Shown here in pieces: positions 28,738-37,055 of a stretch of DNA of 64,000 nucleotides. A model generated the notes under the pieces. The model saw only the letters and a program-made list of their open reading frames with translations. It was not told the DNA's origin and did no database searches. How positions within the stretch are numbered: position 1 is the stretch's first letter; each line of letters begins with the position of its first letter. Made by a program: the position numbers and the translations under genes. The DNA comes from Zobellia nedashkovskayae (GTDB lineage Bacteria; Bacteroidota; Bacteroidia; Flavobacteriales; Flavobacteriaceae): assembly GCF_015330125.1 (NCBI RefSeq), contig NZ_JADDXR010000002.1, positions 2,740,685 to 2,804,684 of the forward strand. Reading direction: 5' to 3'.

Positions 28738-29454
28738 ATGGAACAATTTCAAATAGAAACAGCCCAAAATATAACCATCAACCAGCGTACAGCTCATCTT
28801 GGAGACCGCATGTTGGCATATCTTGTGGATAGTTTAATTATCCTAGCCTACACTATATTAATGATTATAGGGTTACTTGCCTTAGATATAGAATTTGGGG
28901 ATATGTGGGCGCTTTATATGCTCATTAGCCTGCCTGCCTTTTTATATTATGTGTTACTAGAAACCTTTATGGACGGGCAAACAGTAGGTAAAACCGTAAT
29001 GAAGATTCGGGTAGTGAAATTAGATGGGTCAAAACCGGGTTTCTCGAGCTACTTTGTAAGGTGGATTTTGCGTATTATTGATGTTGTTTTAACTACCGGA
29101 GGTGTTGCGGTACTTACAATTTTAATTCGTGGTAACGGCCAAAGGGTGGGAGATATAGCCGCAGGAACAACTGTAATCAGCGAAAAAAAGCGTATTTCTT
29201 TAAAAGATACTTTGTTACGGGATTTACCAGAAGATTATAAGCCACAATTTCCACAAGTAACTATTTTTAAAGACCGTGAAATGCAGACGATAAAAGAATT
29301 TTACGATGCAGCAAAACGTAACGGTAATCATAATGTAATTGTATCTTTGAGCGACCAAATTAAAAAGGTAACGAACATTGCTTCGGAAATGAATCCTATT
29401 GATTTTGTAGACCGGATAATCAAGGATTATAGTTATTACACGCAACAGCTTTAA
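28738..29454 (+). CDS. RDD-family membrane protein
   Basis: 238 residues. The RDD domain occupies the first 150: Arg-Asp-Asp-type motif AHLGDRMLAYLVDSLIIL, membrane helices and DGQTVGKTVMKIRVVK, then GNGQRVGDIAAGTTVI. A cytoplasmic helical tail of about 85 residues follows (EFYDAAKRNGNHNVIVSLSDQIKK). RDD proteins are proposed transporters; some act as Na+/H+ antiporters. Divergent placement beside SpoIIM and the MoxR operon is conserved in many Bacteroidota, so a joint function is likely. Confidence 0.88.
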   Translation: MEQFQIETAQNITINQRTAHLGDRMLAYLVDSLIILAYTILMIIGLLALDIEFGDMWALYMLISLPAFLYYVLLETFMDGQTVGKTVMKIRVVKLDGSKPGFSSYFVRWILRIIDVVLTTGGVAVLTILIRGNGQRVGDIAAGTTVISEKKRISLKDTLLRDLPEDYKPQFPQVTIFKDREMQTIKEFYDAAKRNGNHNVIVSLSDQIKKVTNIASEMNPIDFVDRIIKDYSYYTQQL

Positions 29455-29532
29455 TTACGGTATTGTAGTTTAATAAGAAGAGTGTGGTAGCCTATGGTAA
29501 TTGTAAAACACACTCAAAACTTTTCTTAACAC

Positions 29533-30150
29533 ATGTTTTATTTTTTAATTGATATTCTAGGTACCATAGCGTTTGCTATCTCTGGGGTCTTGGTGGCAAT
29601 GGATAAAAAACTGGATTTGTTCGGGATTTTTATTATTTCATTTGTTACTGCGGTGGGTGGCGGTACACTTCGTGATATGCTTATTGGTAATACTTCAGTA
29701 TTGTGGATGCGCGAACCCATTTACATAACGGTTATTGCTGGAGCGGTTATCTTTTCCGTAATTTTTGTAAAGCAGTTAAAATATTTGAGAAGAACCCTGT
29801 TTCTTTTTGATACTATTGGTATTGGCCTTTTTACTATGCTTGGTATAGAAAAAGGATTAGCAGCAGATTTGTTACCTGTAATGTGTATTGCCTTGGGAAC
29901 AATTACAGCTTGTTTTGGTGGCGTTATTCGCGATATGCTCTGTAATGAGATTCCAGTGATTTTTAGAAGAAAAGAGATTTATGCTACGGCATGCATTATG
30001 GGGGGTATTAGTTATTTTGTATTGGTGCTTTTGCCTTTTGACGCCGCTTATGCGTATGTTGGAGCCATCATGATAATTATAATTACCCGTCTATTGGCTG
30101 TTAAGTTTGGTATAGCCTTGCCCAATGTTTATAGAAAAATAGAGCGTTAG
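29533..30150 (+). CDS. Trimeric intracellular cation (TRIC)-type channel, UPF0126 family
   Basis: 205-residue membrane protein with seven predicted helices built from two homologous halves. Each half carries the glycine-rich signature: VGGGTLRDML (41-50) and FGGVIRDMLC (128-137). Prokaryotic TRIC proteins of this family form trimers and conduct monovalent cations. The length is standard. A 7-bp inverted repeat GAGTGTG/CACACTC lies 17 bases before the ATG, short enough to be chance. It converges with the cyclophilin gene, 14 bases apart. Confidence 0.9.
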   Translation: MFYFLIDILGTIAFAISGVLVAMDKKLDLFGIFIISFVTAVGGGTLRDMLIGNTSVLWMREPIYITVIAGAVIFSVIFVKQLKYLRRTLFLFDTIGIGLFTMLGIEKGLAADLLPVMCIALGTITACFGGVIRDMLCNEIPVIFRRKEIYATACIMGGISYFVLVLLPFDAAYAYVGAIMIIIITRLLAVKFGIALPNVYRKIER

Positions 30151-30164
30151 ACTATCTATTTAAT

Positions 30165-30875
30165 CTATTCTATTATTTCAGCGTTTTGGATGTATATATT
30201 TTGGGAAGGCCAATCGCCCTCACCAATTTCTACACTGTTTATTTTATCCACAACGTCCATGCCTTCAATGACTTTTCCAAAAGGGGTAAAATCACCATCT
30301 AAATGATATGATCCTGGTTTTGTTACCACAATAAAAAACTCAAAAGGTGATGCCAGCATATGTGGATTGTTAATTTCACTACTGGGCATAGATATTACGC
30401 CTCTATGGTGTTTATGACCTTTTCTAGTATCTGGAGGGAGTAAGTATCGTCCTATTTCACTTCGTTTTCTTCCTGTTTTTACATCATCGGAATTTCCACC
30501 CTGAATTATAAAATTCTTGACAATACGGTGAAATTGGGTGTCTTTAAAATAACCTTTTCGGGTTAAATAAATAAAATTGGCCTTATGGTAGGGGACATTA
30601 TCAAACAGTTGAATTGTAAAACTTCCCAATCGTGTGGTAATTTTAACTTTATCAACTTTAAGGTCTTTTTGATATTCAAAGAAAAAGTCTATGGCATTTT
30701 CTTCCGTGAGTACAAACTCTTTTTCTTTTTTTATTTCAGTAGAATCTATTTGAACGGAATCTTTTTTAGCTTCCGTTTGTACGATAGACTTTTGCTTTTC
30801 TTTAGGACTTTCGCCACAGGAAGCCAGAAAAATAAGTGGTAATATTGTTAGAATAAATGAATTTCTGATTGTCAT
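30165..30875 (-). CDS. Cyclophilin-type peptidyl-prolyl isomerase, lipoprotein
   Basis: 236 residues. The lipoprotein signal ends at Cys20 (IFLASCGES), followed by a charged linker and a cyclophilin domain (about 75-235). That domain contains FTIQLFDNVPYHKANFIYLT, FHRIVKNFIIQGGN (active-site Arg and Gln) and FEFFIVVTK. The domain accelerates proline isomerisation in envelope proteins. A cyclophilin lipoprotein is common in flavobacteria. Its ATG (30875-30873) overlaps the ATG of the divergent NUDIX gene by two bases, leaving no intergenic promoter space. Confidence 0.92.
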   Translation of the reverse strand: MTIRNSFILTILPLIFLASCGESPKEKQKSIVQTEAKKDSVQIDSTEIKKEKEFVLTEENAIDFFFEYQKDLKVDKVKITTRLGSFTIQLFDNVPYHKANFIYLTRKGYFKDTQFHRIVKNFIIQGGNSDDVKTGRKRSEIGRYLLPPDTRKGHKHHRGVISMPSSEINNPHMLASPFEFFIVVTKPGSYHLDGDFTPFGKVIEGMDVVDKINSVEIGEGDWPSQNIYIQNAEIIE

Positions 30876-31518
30876 GAATTTTGATGATTTCTCTATTCGA
30901 ATCCCAAAAATAAAGAATCTGCCTTTACCTGGTGAGGCATCGCATTTAAAAATGGCTCCTCAATTTAGATTAGAGGAGTTACAGACTGCTCGTAAAAAAC
31001 CTCAAATAACTAAAAAAGCTGCTGTTATGGCCCTTTTTTATCCGGATGCGGACAATTTAACGCGATTATTGCTCATTTTACGAAAGAGCCATCCTAAGGA
31101 TGTACACTCCAACCAGATTGGTTTTCCAGGGGGGCAAGTAGAAGCAAAAGATATTAGTATGATGGCCACGGCGCTGAGGGAAACTCATGAGGAAGTAGGG
31201 GTAGAGCCAAAGAGCATAAAGGTAATTAAATCGTTAACGGAGATTTATATTCCACCCAGTAATTTTGATGTTCACCCATTTATGGGGCTATACAATGGTT
31301 CAGAGCCTTTTTTACTTCAAGAAACTGAAGTTGAGGAATTAGTTGAGGTGCAGTTGATGGATTTTATGGATGATACTAATATTTTTACCGAAGAAATGAC
31401 TACTTCCTATGCTTCAAACGTGCCCGTACCTGCCTTTAAATTAAATGGTTATACAGTTTGGGGTGCAACAGGAATGATGCTTAGTGAAATCAAGGCCTTG
31501 TTACAACAGGTTTTATAG
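30874..31518 (+). CDS. NUDIX hydrolase, CoA pyrophosphatase-like
   Basis: 214 residues, cytoplasmic. The upstream motif SHPKDVHSNQIGFPGG (72-87) marks the NudL/CoA-pyrophosphatase group. The Nudix box continues with LRETHEEVGV (101-110), giving the metal-binding REthEE; Asp93 stands where many families have Glu. The likely reaction splits CoA or related dinucleotides to 4'-phosphopantetheine and ADP; the substrate is inferred from the motif. The start shares CATG with the divergent cyclophilin. The 3' end overlaps the frame of the acyltransferase, whose likely start is 26 bases downstream of the stop. Confidence 0.88.
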   Translation: MNFDDFSIRIPKIKNLPLPGEASHLKMAPQFRLEELQTARKKPQITKKAAVMALFYPDADNLTRLLLILRKSHPKDVHSNQIGFPGGQVEAKDISMMATALRETHEEVGVEPKSIKVIKSLTEIYIPPSNFDVHPFMGLYNGSEPFLLQETEVEELVEVQLMDFMDDTNIFTEEMTTSYASNVPVPAFKLNGYTVWGATGMMLSEIKALLQQVL

Positions 31519-31543
31519 GGGTAAATTCGTATTTTTGCTTTCT

Positions 31544-32359
31544 ATGGGCATATTTAAGGAAAATCCTTTCGGACATATCTTATTTCTAAAAAAGTGGCTT
31601 ATCCGTCTTATTGGGTTAGTTACGCATTCTAGGTATAAGCGATTTAACAGTCTTGAAATAGAGGGATCGGATATTATCCGGTCACTTCCGGAAAGGAATG
31701 TACTTTTTGTAAGTAACCACCAGACCTACTTTGCAGATGTTGTTGCCATGTTTCACGTGTTTAATGCAAGTCTCAAAGGGCGTGATAACAATATTAAAAA
31801 TGTAGGTTATATCTGGAACCCTAAGTTGAACATGTACTATGTGGCAGCAGCGGAAACCATGAAAAAGAGCCTCCTGACTAAAATATTTGCTTATGCAGGT
31901 TCTGTGAGTGTAGAACGTACATGGCGTGCAGAAGGAAAGGATATTAACAGACAGGTGAAAATGAGCGATATTTCAAGTATCGGGACGGCATTAAAAGATG
32001 GTTGGGTAATTACTTTTCCACAAGGAACCACAACACCTTGGAAGCCTCTTAGAAAGGGTACCGCACATATTATCAAAAAATACAAACCAGTTGTAGTTCC
32101 TGTAGTTATTGATGGTTTTAGACGTTCTTTTGATAAAAAGGGACTTCGTATTAAGAAGAAAGGTATTCTTCAATCCATAGTAATTAAAGAGCCCTTAGAT
32201 ATAGACTATGAAAACGAATCTTTTGATTCTATCATAGAGAAACTAGAATACGCTATTGAGCAACACCCATCTTTCTTAAAGGTAATTTCTAAAAAAGATC
32301 TAATGGCTTACGAAGAAGAAAATGAGTTAAGAAGATACCGGAATAGACATAAAATCTAG
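31544..32359 (+). CDS. PlsC-like lysophospholipid acyltransferase with altered motifs
   Basis: 271 residues. The fold resembles 1-acylglycerol-phosphate acyltransferases, with a hydrophobic membrane-facing N-terminus. The catalytic block reads NHQTYFAD (58-65), so His59 and Asp65 are separated by five residues instead of the usual four (HX4D). The second block reads FPQGTTTPW, with Gln in place of the usual Glu of FPEGT. The product may be a phospholipid or another lipid; the changes argue against assuming PlsC. The ATG at 31544 gives the normal length. Its stop shares CTAG with the convergent gene at 32356. Confidence 0.8.
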   Translation: MGIFKENPFGHILFLKKWLIRLIGLVTHSRYKRFNSLEIEGSDIIRSLPERNVLFVSNHQTYFADVVAMFHVFNASLKGRDNNIKNVGYIWNPKLNMYYVAAAETMKKSLLTKIFAYAGSVSVERTWRAEGKDINRQVKMSDISSIGTALKDGWVITFPQGTTTPWKPLRKGTAHIIKKYKPVVVPVVIDGFRRSFDKKGLRIKKKGILQSIVIKEPLDIDYENESFDSIIEKLEYAIEQHPSFLKVISKKDLMAYEEENELRRYRNRHKI

Positions 32360-33003
32360 ACTTCTAATTTTCTTAGTTCTTTATAATTCTTTTTCAACTT
32401 ACGAAGTAGCAGACCGTATAGGAGAAAATAGACTCCTCCAAAGAAAGCTATCATAACTACCCCTAAAACAGCCATAGAAATCATTAAGGTTGTTTTTAGT
32501 TTTTCTGGCGAAACCTGTTTAGAGTCACCTGCCATTTCCGTAAAATTATCCATAAAACTATCATTTAGGTAAATGCCTATAATGACTATTGCTATGAATA
32601 CAAGTATGGTAGATAACGAAAATATCACGTAATATTTTACAGTTCTTCTTGTTCTAATGATTTTGCGCATAAGACCTTTGGCGCTATCCAATACGGATAT
32701 TTCTTTATATCGTCTGTAGAATTGGTAAATGAAGTAAAAAACGACCAAGTAGTAAATAACGGTCATACCTAAAAAGTACTTGTCTACGATAGTATTTTCG
32801 TAGATGCCCATACTTTGTCTAAAGGAGGGTATTAAGTAGAGAAGGTTAGGTAACGCAATTTCTAGAATACTGATAATTAGTATCCATTTGACTATGGAAG
32901 AGGATTTCTTCCATGTCATATTGTGTATATCGTTATAGGTCAATTTAGGAAGTTGATCTCCCTTCTTTTGCCAATCTTTCTTTAAAAGGTCTAATTCGTC
33001 CAT
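32356..33003 (-). CDS. Membrane protein, probable partner (anti-sigma-like) of the ECF sigma factor
   Basis: 215 residues with four membrane helices (for example WILIISILEIALPNLLYLIP, FLGMTVIYYLVVFYFIYQF, VIFSLSTILVFIAIVIIGIYL and MISMAVLGVVMIAFFGGVYFLLYGLL). A short cytoplasmic N-terminus with ELDLLKKDWQK may contact the sigma factor. It follows the sigma gene by 12 bases on the same strand. Such 'four-helix plus short N-terminus' neighbours of flavobacterial ECF sigma genes are usually treated as anti-sigma factors by position; sequence alone does not prove it. Its stop codon shares the palindrome CTAG with the convergent acyltransferase gene. Confidence 0.65.
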   Translation of the reverse strand: MDELDLLKKDWQKKGDQLPKLTYNDIHNMTWKKSSSIVKWILIISILEIALPNLLYLIPSFRQSMGIYENTIVDKYFLGMTVIYYLVVFYFIYQFYRRYKEISVLDSAKGLMRKIIRTRRTVKYYVIFSLSTILVFIAIVIIGIYLNDSFMDNFTEMAGDSKQVSPEKLKTTLMISMAVLGVVMIAFFGGVYFLLYGLLLRKLKKNYKELRKLEV

Positions 33004-33015
33004 AATATCATCTCC

Positions 33016-33510
33016 TTAAGGATTCAATACGGTTCTTAATTTTTTCTTGATACGATTCATCTTCACTCGCGCATTTACTTCGCTAATACCAAGTGTTTCA
33101 CTTATTTCACGGTAATCTTTATCCTCCAAGTATAAAAAAACCAGTGCTTTATCTATATCGCCTAGTTGTTTTACAGCCTTGTACATGAGCTTTAATTGCT
33201 CTTCTTGAGTAGCATCGTATTCGTCGGCTTTAATTTTAAAAATTACCGATTCATAGTCTTGCGTCTGAACACGTCTTTTAGATTTTCTGTATAGTGTAAT
33301 TGCTGTATTCAATGCCACACGGTACATCCACGTGCTAAATTTGGACTCTCCCCTAAATTTTGGGTAAGCTTTCCATAGTTGTATCGTAATTTCTTGAAAC
33401 AGGTCGTTGTGCGAATCTCTATCGTTGGTATACAATGTACAGACCTTGTGAACAATGTTTTGATTGCTCTCAAGTTCCGTCACAAATTGATGTTCCAGTT
33501 CGTTATTCAC
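33016..33510 (-). CDS. RNA polymerase ECF-type sigma-70 factor
   Basis: 164 residues, the length of an ECF sigma factor. Region 2 is visible in DLFQEITIQLWKAYPKFRGESKFSTWMYRVALNTAI and region 4 in VFLYLEDKDYREISETLGISEVNARVKMNRIKKKL (both longer than quoted blocks elsewhere; positions about 30-75 and 120-160). The start is GTG at 33510; the next upstream in-frame codon is a stop (TAG) after seven codons, with no ATG between. Its membrane partner gene follows after 12 bases. A palindromic CACATA-N6-TATGTG (33562-33579) lies upstream. Confidence 0.9.
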   Translation of the reverse strand: MNNELEHQFVTELESNQNIVHKVCTLYTNDRDSHNDLFQEITIQLWKAYPKFRGESKFSTWMYRVALNTAITLYRKSKRRVQTQDYESVIFKIKADEYDATQEEQLKLMYKAVKQLGDIDKALVFLYLEDKDYREISETLGISEVNARVKMNRIKKKLRTVLNP

Positions 33511-33561
33511 TCCAGTTGGTAGGTTGTTAGACTATAGGTAGTCCAAAAGGATTAATTGTTA

Positions 33562-33579
33562 CACATAAATTTATATGTG
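33562..33579. promoter_or_regulatory. Palindrome upstream of the ECF sigma gene
   Basis: CACATA-AATTTA-TATGTG, a perfect 6-bp inverted repeat with a 6-base spacer, 52 bases upstream of the GTG start at 33510. It could be an operator, but a repeat this short is not decisive. Confidence 0.3.
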
Positions 33580-33787
33580 CTGAGTTTAAATTTGAGTTTA
33601 TGAAAGTAATGAATGAAATTAGATTGATTTTTAGAGGGTTATGATGATGTAAATTGAAGAAATTTTATGGATTATTTTCTCTTTTAGTTTTTCTTGATTG
33701 ATTTGAGAAAGGAACAAATCATGCAAAATAGTGAATTTTCTTACGTTTTTTACTGATTTAAATATAATAAAACCCATAGTTTATCGG

Positions 33788-33816
33788 TTGGGGTAATCTA
33801 TGAATGTTTAATTTTG
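33788..33816 (+). promoter_or_regulatory. Promoter (TTG-N18-TAATTTTG) for NDH-2
   Basis: TTG at 33788-33790, then 18 bases, then TAATTTTG at 33809-33816, matching the Bacteroidota consensus TTG-N17-23-TAnnTTTG. The ATG is 15 bases downstream, so the mRNA leader would be very short. Confidence 0.65.
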
Positions 33817-33831
33817 CCGATATTTTGATAC

Positions 33832-35154
33832 ATGTCAGATACAGATGCACTTAACTTACCTAAATCTAGCTTACCACGAATCGTAATTGTTGGTGGGGGT
33901 TTTGGGGGAGTAGCCTTAGCTAAAAAATTAAGTAAGAAAGAAGTGCAAGTTGTACTTCTTGATAAGAATAACTATCACACCTTTCAACCACTTCTTTATC
34001 AGGTTTCTACAGGTGGTTTAGAGCCAGATTCTATTGCATATCCTATTCGTAAGATTTTACAGGATTATAATAACTTCTTTTTTCGGTTGGCAGAGGTGCA
34101 ATCGGTAGCGCCTGAATCAAAAACTATAATAACCAATATTGGTGAATTAGGGTATGATTATTTGGTAATAGCCGCTGGCTCCACAACCAATTTTTTTGGT
34201 AATACAGCAATAGAGGCCAATGGTATGGCAATGAAGACTATTCCACAATCTCTAAATCTGAGAAGTCTAATATTGGAGAATTTTGAGCAGGCACTTTTGA
34301 CGGATGATCTTCATGAGCGGGATGCGCTTATGAATTTCGTTATTGTTGGTGGAGGACCTACAGGTGTTGAACTTGCTGGAGCTTTGGCTGAAATTAAGAA
34401 AGGAATTCTTCCAAAAGATTATCCAGATTTAGATACGCGAAGGGCACAAATTAATCTAGTGCAATCTGGTGATAGAATATTGAAGGGAATGAGTGATAAT
34501 GCCTCAAAAAAGGCGGAAGAATTTTTAGAAAGTCTTGGTGTACATATTTGGAAAAACACACGGGTTACCAGTTATGATGGTAAAACGGCAGATACTAAAA
34601 CAGAACTGAAATTTGAGGCTGCCACTTTGGTATGGGCAGCGGGAGTTAAAGGTGTTCCCATAGGCGGATTAGATGCCGAGGAGTTTTTGGTAAGAGGTAA
34701 TAGACTTAAAGTAAATGAGTTCAATCAGATTTTAGGTCAGGATGCCATTTTTGCAGTTGGCGATATAGCTTGCATGCAAACGGAGGATACCCCGCATGGT
34801 CATCCAATGATGGCGCAACCCGCTATTCAACAAGGAAGGAATTTAGGAGATAATTTATTAAGATTGGTTCGTAAAGAACCTATGCAGCCATTTATTTATA
34901 AAGACAAAGGAAGCATGGCTACCGTGGGCCGTAATAAGGCAGTAGTAGATATGAAAAATTACAGGTTTCAAGGAGTTTTTGCTTGGTTTGTTTGGATGTT
35001 CGTTCACCTTTTCTTTCTAATAGGTTTCAGAAATAGAGTAGTGGTATTTGTAAACTGGGTATATAATTATGTGCGTTTTGATAGGGAAGCACGCTTGATT
35101 ATACGTCCCTACCAACGCGACTATTCTTTATTCAAAGATCAGAAGACTTTATAG
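33832..35154 (+). CDS. Type II NADH dehydrogenase (NDH-2)
   Basis: 440-residue monotopic flavoprotein that passes electrons from NADH to quinone without pumping protons. The FAD-binding Rossmann motif is IVIVGGGFGGVALAKKLS (about 16-33) and the NAD-binding motif is FVIVGGGPTGVELAGAL (about 168-184). FAD contacts appear in NNYHTFQPLLYQVSTGGL and in FAVGDIA. The C-terminal amphipathic and hydrophobic segment (FAWFVWMFVHLFFLIGF) would anchor it to the inner leaflet. The promoter directly upstream is good. Its last 16 bases overlap the convergent GH13 gene. Confidence 0.93.
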   Translation: MSDTDALNLPKSSLPRIVIVGGGFGGVALAKKLSKKEVQVVLLDKNNYHTFQPLLYQVSTGGLEPDSIAYPIRKILQDYNNFFFRLAEVQSVAPESKTIITNIGELGYDYLVIAAGSTTNFFGNTAIEANGMAMKTIPQSLNLRSLILENFEQALLTDDLHERDALMNFVIVGGGPTGVELAGALAEIKKGILPKDYPDLDTRRAQINLVQSGDRILKGMSDNASKKAEEFLESLGVHIWKNTRVTSYDGKTADTKTELKFEAATLVWAAGVKGVPIGGLDAEEFLVRGNRLKVNEFNQILGQDAIFAVGDIACMQTEDTPHGHPMMAQPAIQQGRNLGDNLLRLVRKEPMQPFIYKDKGSMATVGRNKAVVDMKNYRFQGVFAWFVWMFVHLFFLIGFRNRVVVFVNWVYNYVRFDREARLIIRPYQRDYSLFKDQKTL

Positions 35155-36833
35155 ATTACGGCTTGGTAAGGCGTAAGCTCAAAATTATTATCGGTTTTGT
35201 TGTTTTCTGCATCGTCGTTGGAAATTATAAGATGGGCCTTATCAAAGTCAACTTCATCTACCGTAACCGAGCTTCTTTTGGTTGAAAAATTTAATAGTAC
35301 TACAAAGCGTTCATTTTCCCATGTTCGCAAATAGGCATAAATCTGCTCGTTATCCGCCAATAATATGCGGTAATCACCATATACAAGCGCAAGGTGATTC
35401 TTGCGAACCTGAACCATACTTCTAAAATAGTTTAGAACAGAGTCTTTTTCTGGTTCTTGTTCGGCAACATTAATACCTTCTTTAAAATTTTCGTTCACCT
35501 TAAGCCATGTTTTACCCTCAGAGAATCCGGAGTTTAATTTGGTGTCCCATTGCATTGGGGTTCTGGAATTGTCCCTTCCTGCTCTTTTCTCGTCTTTTAG
35601 GAAGTCTTCTAGGTCGCCACCAGCCTTTTTTATGCCATTATAACGTGTACGTGTGTTAATGTCCTGATAATCCGTTATACGGTCAAATTTAATGTTGGTC
35701 ATACCTATTTCTTCTCCGTACAGAAAATAAGGAGTACCTCGCATAGAAAGTAAAAAAGTCTGTAATAAAGTGGCAGAATTTTGCCAGTGCATTTTAGAAT
35801 CGTTACCCCAACGGCTTACACTTCTTGGAAAATCATGATTGTTTAAATATAGGCTACCCCAGCCTTTCTTAGCAAAAATTGTATCCCATTCAGAGAATAT
35901 TTTTTTAAATTCAGTTAGTTTCCATGGCTCTTGGCTCATTTTAAAAGTTTCGCCAGGTTCACGGTCAAGTCCCATAAGGTCAAAATGAAAGAACATATTC
36001 AGTTCATTTCGGTCTTCATCTACGAAGTCTAAAGCTTGATCTTGAATAACGCCTGGAGCTTCACCCACGGTCATGACATCATATTTACTTAAAACTTCTT
36101 TATTCATCTCTCGCAAATACTCGTGCAGATGAGGTCCATCAGCATAATATGGAATAAAATCTCCGTTGTATTTCTTTGGAAGTTCTGGATAAGCGGTGTC
36201 TTTGGATATAGTTGAGATTACATCCATACGAAAACCGTCAACACCTTTGTCAAACCAAAACTTCATAAGGTCATATACTTCTTCCCTTACTTTTGGGTTC
36301 TCCCATTTTAGGTCTGGCTGTTTTGCCGAATAATAGTGGAGGTAGTATGCATCTGTAGGTTCATCATATTTCCAGGCATTACTGTCTACATCAAAATAAC
36401 TAAAACGCTTTGGAGGCGTACCTTTCTCGGCTGGCCACCAGTGGTAATAATCCCGATACTCATTGTCTCTGGACTTCCTGGATTCAACAAACCATTCGTG
36501 CTCATCACTACTATGATTCACAACAAGGTCCATGACCAAACGAAGATCTCTTTTCTTCATTTCTGCCATTAGCTGATCTATGTCGGCCATAGTACCAAAC
36601 TCGGCCATAATATTTCTATAATCAGAAATATCGTAACCATTATCGTCGTTTGGAGAGGTATACACAGGGTTGAGCCAAATGATGTCTACACCAAGACTGT
36701 GAATATAATCAAGTCTTTTGATGATGCCCTGTAAGTCGCCAATACCATTACCGGTGGTATCTTGAAAACTTCTAGGATAAATTTGATAAACAACACCTTC
36801 TTTCCACCATTTTCTTTCGGTACTCTTGCTCAT
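35139..36833 (-). CDS. GH13 alpha-glucosidase (oligo-1,6-glucosidase-like)
   Basis: 564 residues without a signal peptide, hence cytoplasmic. It has a GH13 catalytic barrel with VYQIYPRSFQDTTGNGIGDL, the nucleophile Asp204 in GFRMDVIS, acid/base Glu258 in TVGEAPG and transition-state Asp334 in NNHDFPRSVSRW. The C-terminal beta domain includes RTPMQWDTKLNSGF. The family hydrolyses alpha-1,6 or alpha-1,4 ends of small glucosides such as isomaltose or maltose. The ATG at 36833 is the better start; a TTG two codons earlier is also in frame. It could work with the GlgB and GH31 enzymes encoded at 45-49.5 kb. Confidence 0.93.
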   Translation of the reverse strand: MSKSTERKWWKEGVVYQIYPRSFQDTTGNGIGDLQGIIKRLDYIHSLGVDIIWLNPVYTSPNDDNGYDISDYRNIMAEFGTMADIDQLMAEMKKRDLRLVMDLVVNHSSDEHEWFVESRKSRDNEYRDYYHWWPAEKGTPPKRFSYFDVDSNAWKYDEPTDAYYLHYYSAKQPDLKWENPKVREEVYDLMKFWFDKGVDGFRMDVISTISKDTAYPELPKKYNGDFIPYYADGPHLHEYLREMNKEVLSKYDVMTVGEAPGVIQDQALDFVDEDRNELNMFFHFDLMGLDREPGETFKMSQEPWKLTEFKKIFSEWDTIFAKKGWGSLYLNNHDFPRSVSRWGNDSKMHWQNSATLLQTFLLSMRGTPYFLYGEEIGMTNIKFDRITDYQDINTRTRYNGIKKAGGDLEDFLKDEKRAGRDNSRTPMQWDTKLNSGFSEGKTWLKVNENFKEGINVAEQEPEKDSVLNYFRSMVQVRKNHLALVYGDYRILLADNEQIYAYLRTWENERFVVLLNFSTKRSSVTVDEVDFDKAHLIISNDDAENNKTDNNFELTPYQAVIYKVF

Positions 36834-36964
36834 TTCCAACTATTTGAGAATAAATATAGAGTTAGTAAATGAAAGAAAATATGTTTAATGCAAATGGGAT
36901 AGTACTACAACGTTTTCGGTTCATAAATTTTTTTATAAATAAGATTTTTGGAGTTATATGGTTA

Positions 36965-36995
36965 AATTTTAACCTTTTATTGAAAGGTTAAAATT
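36965..36995. promoter_or_regulatory. 13-bp perfect inverted repeat upstream of the tandem paralogs
   Basis: AATTTTAACCTTT (36965-36977) pairs perfectly with AAAGGTTAAAATT (36983-36995) around a TATTG loop. The half-site AAAGGTTAAAA starts exactly 73 bases before the ATG of 37056; the same half-site lies exactly 73 bases before the second paralog at 37679 (37606-37616), but without a perfect partner arm. Confidence 0.5.
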
Positions 36996-37055
36996 GTCAG
37001 AAATAACTTTATTTAATGAGAGGTATTATTATATTTATCCAAGTAAAACCAATCA

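Larger units (their letters stand above)
33511..33831. other. Intergenic stretch without a gene
   Basis: This is a divergent gap between the sigma gene and NDH-2. It holds the CACATA/TATGTG palindrome (33562-33579), a short hairpin GACTA/TAGTC near 33534 and the NDH-2 promoter at 33788-33816. No further ORF or RNA gene is visible. Confidence 0.5.
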
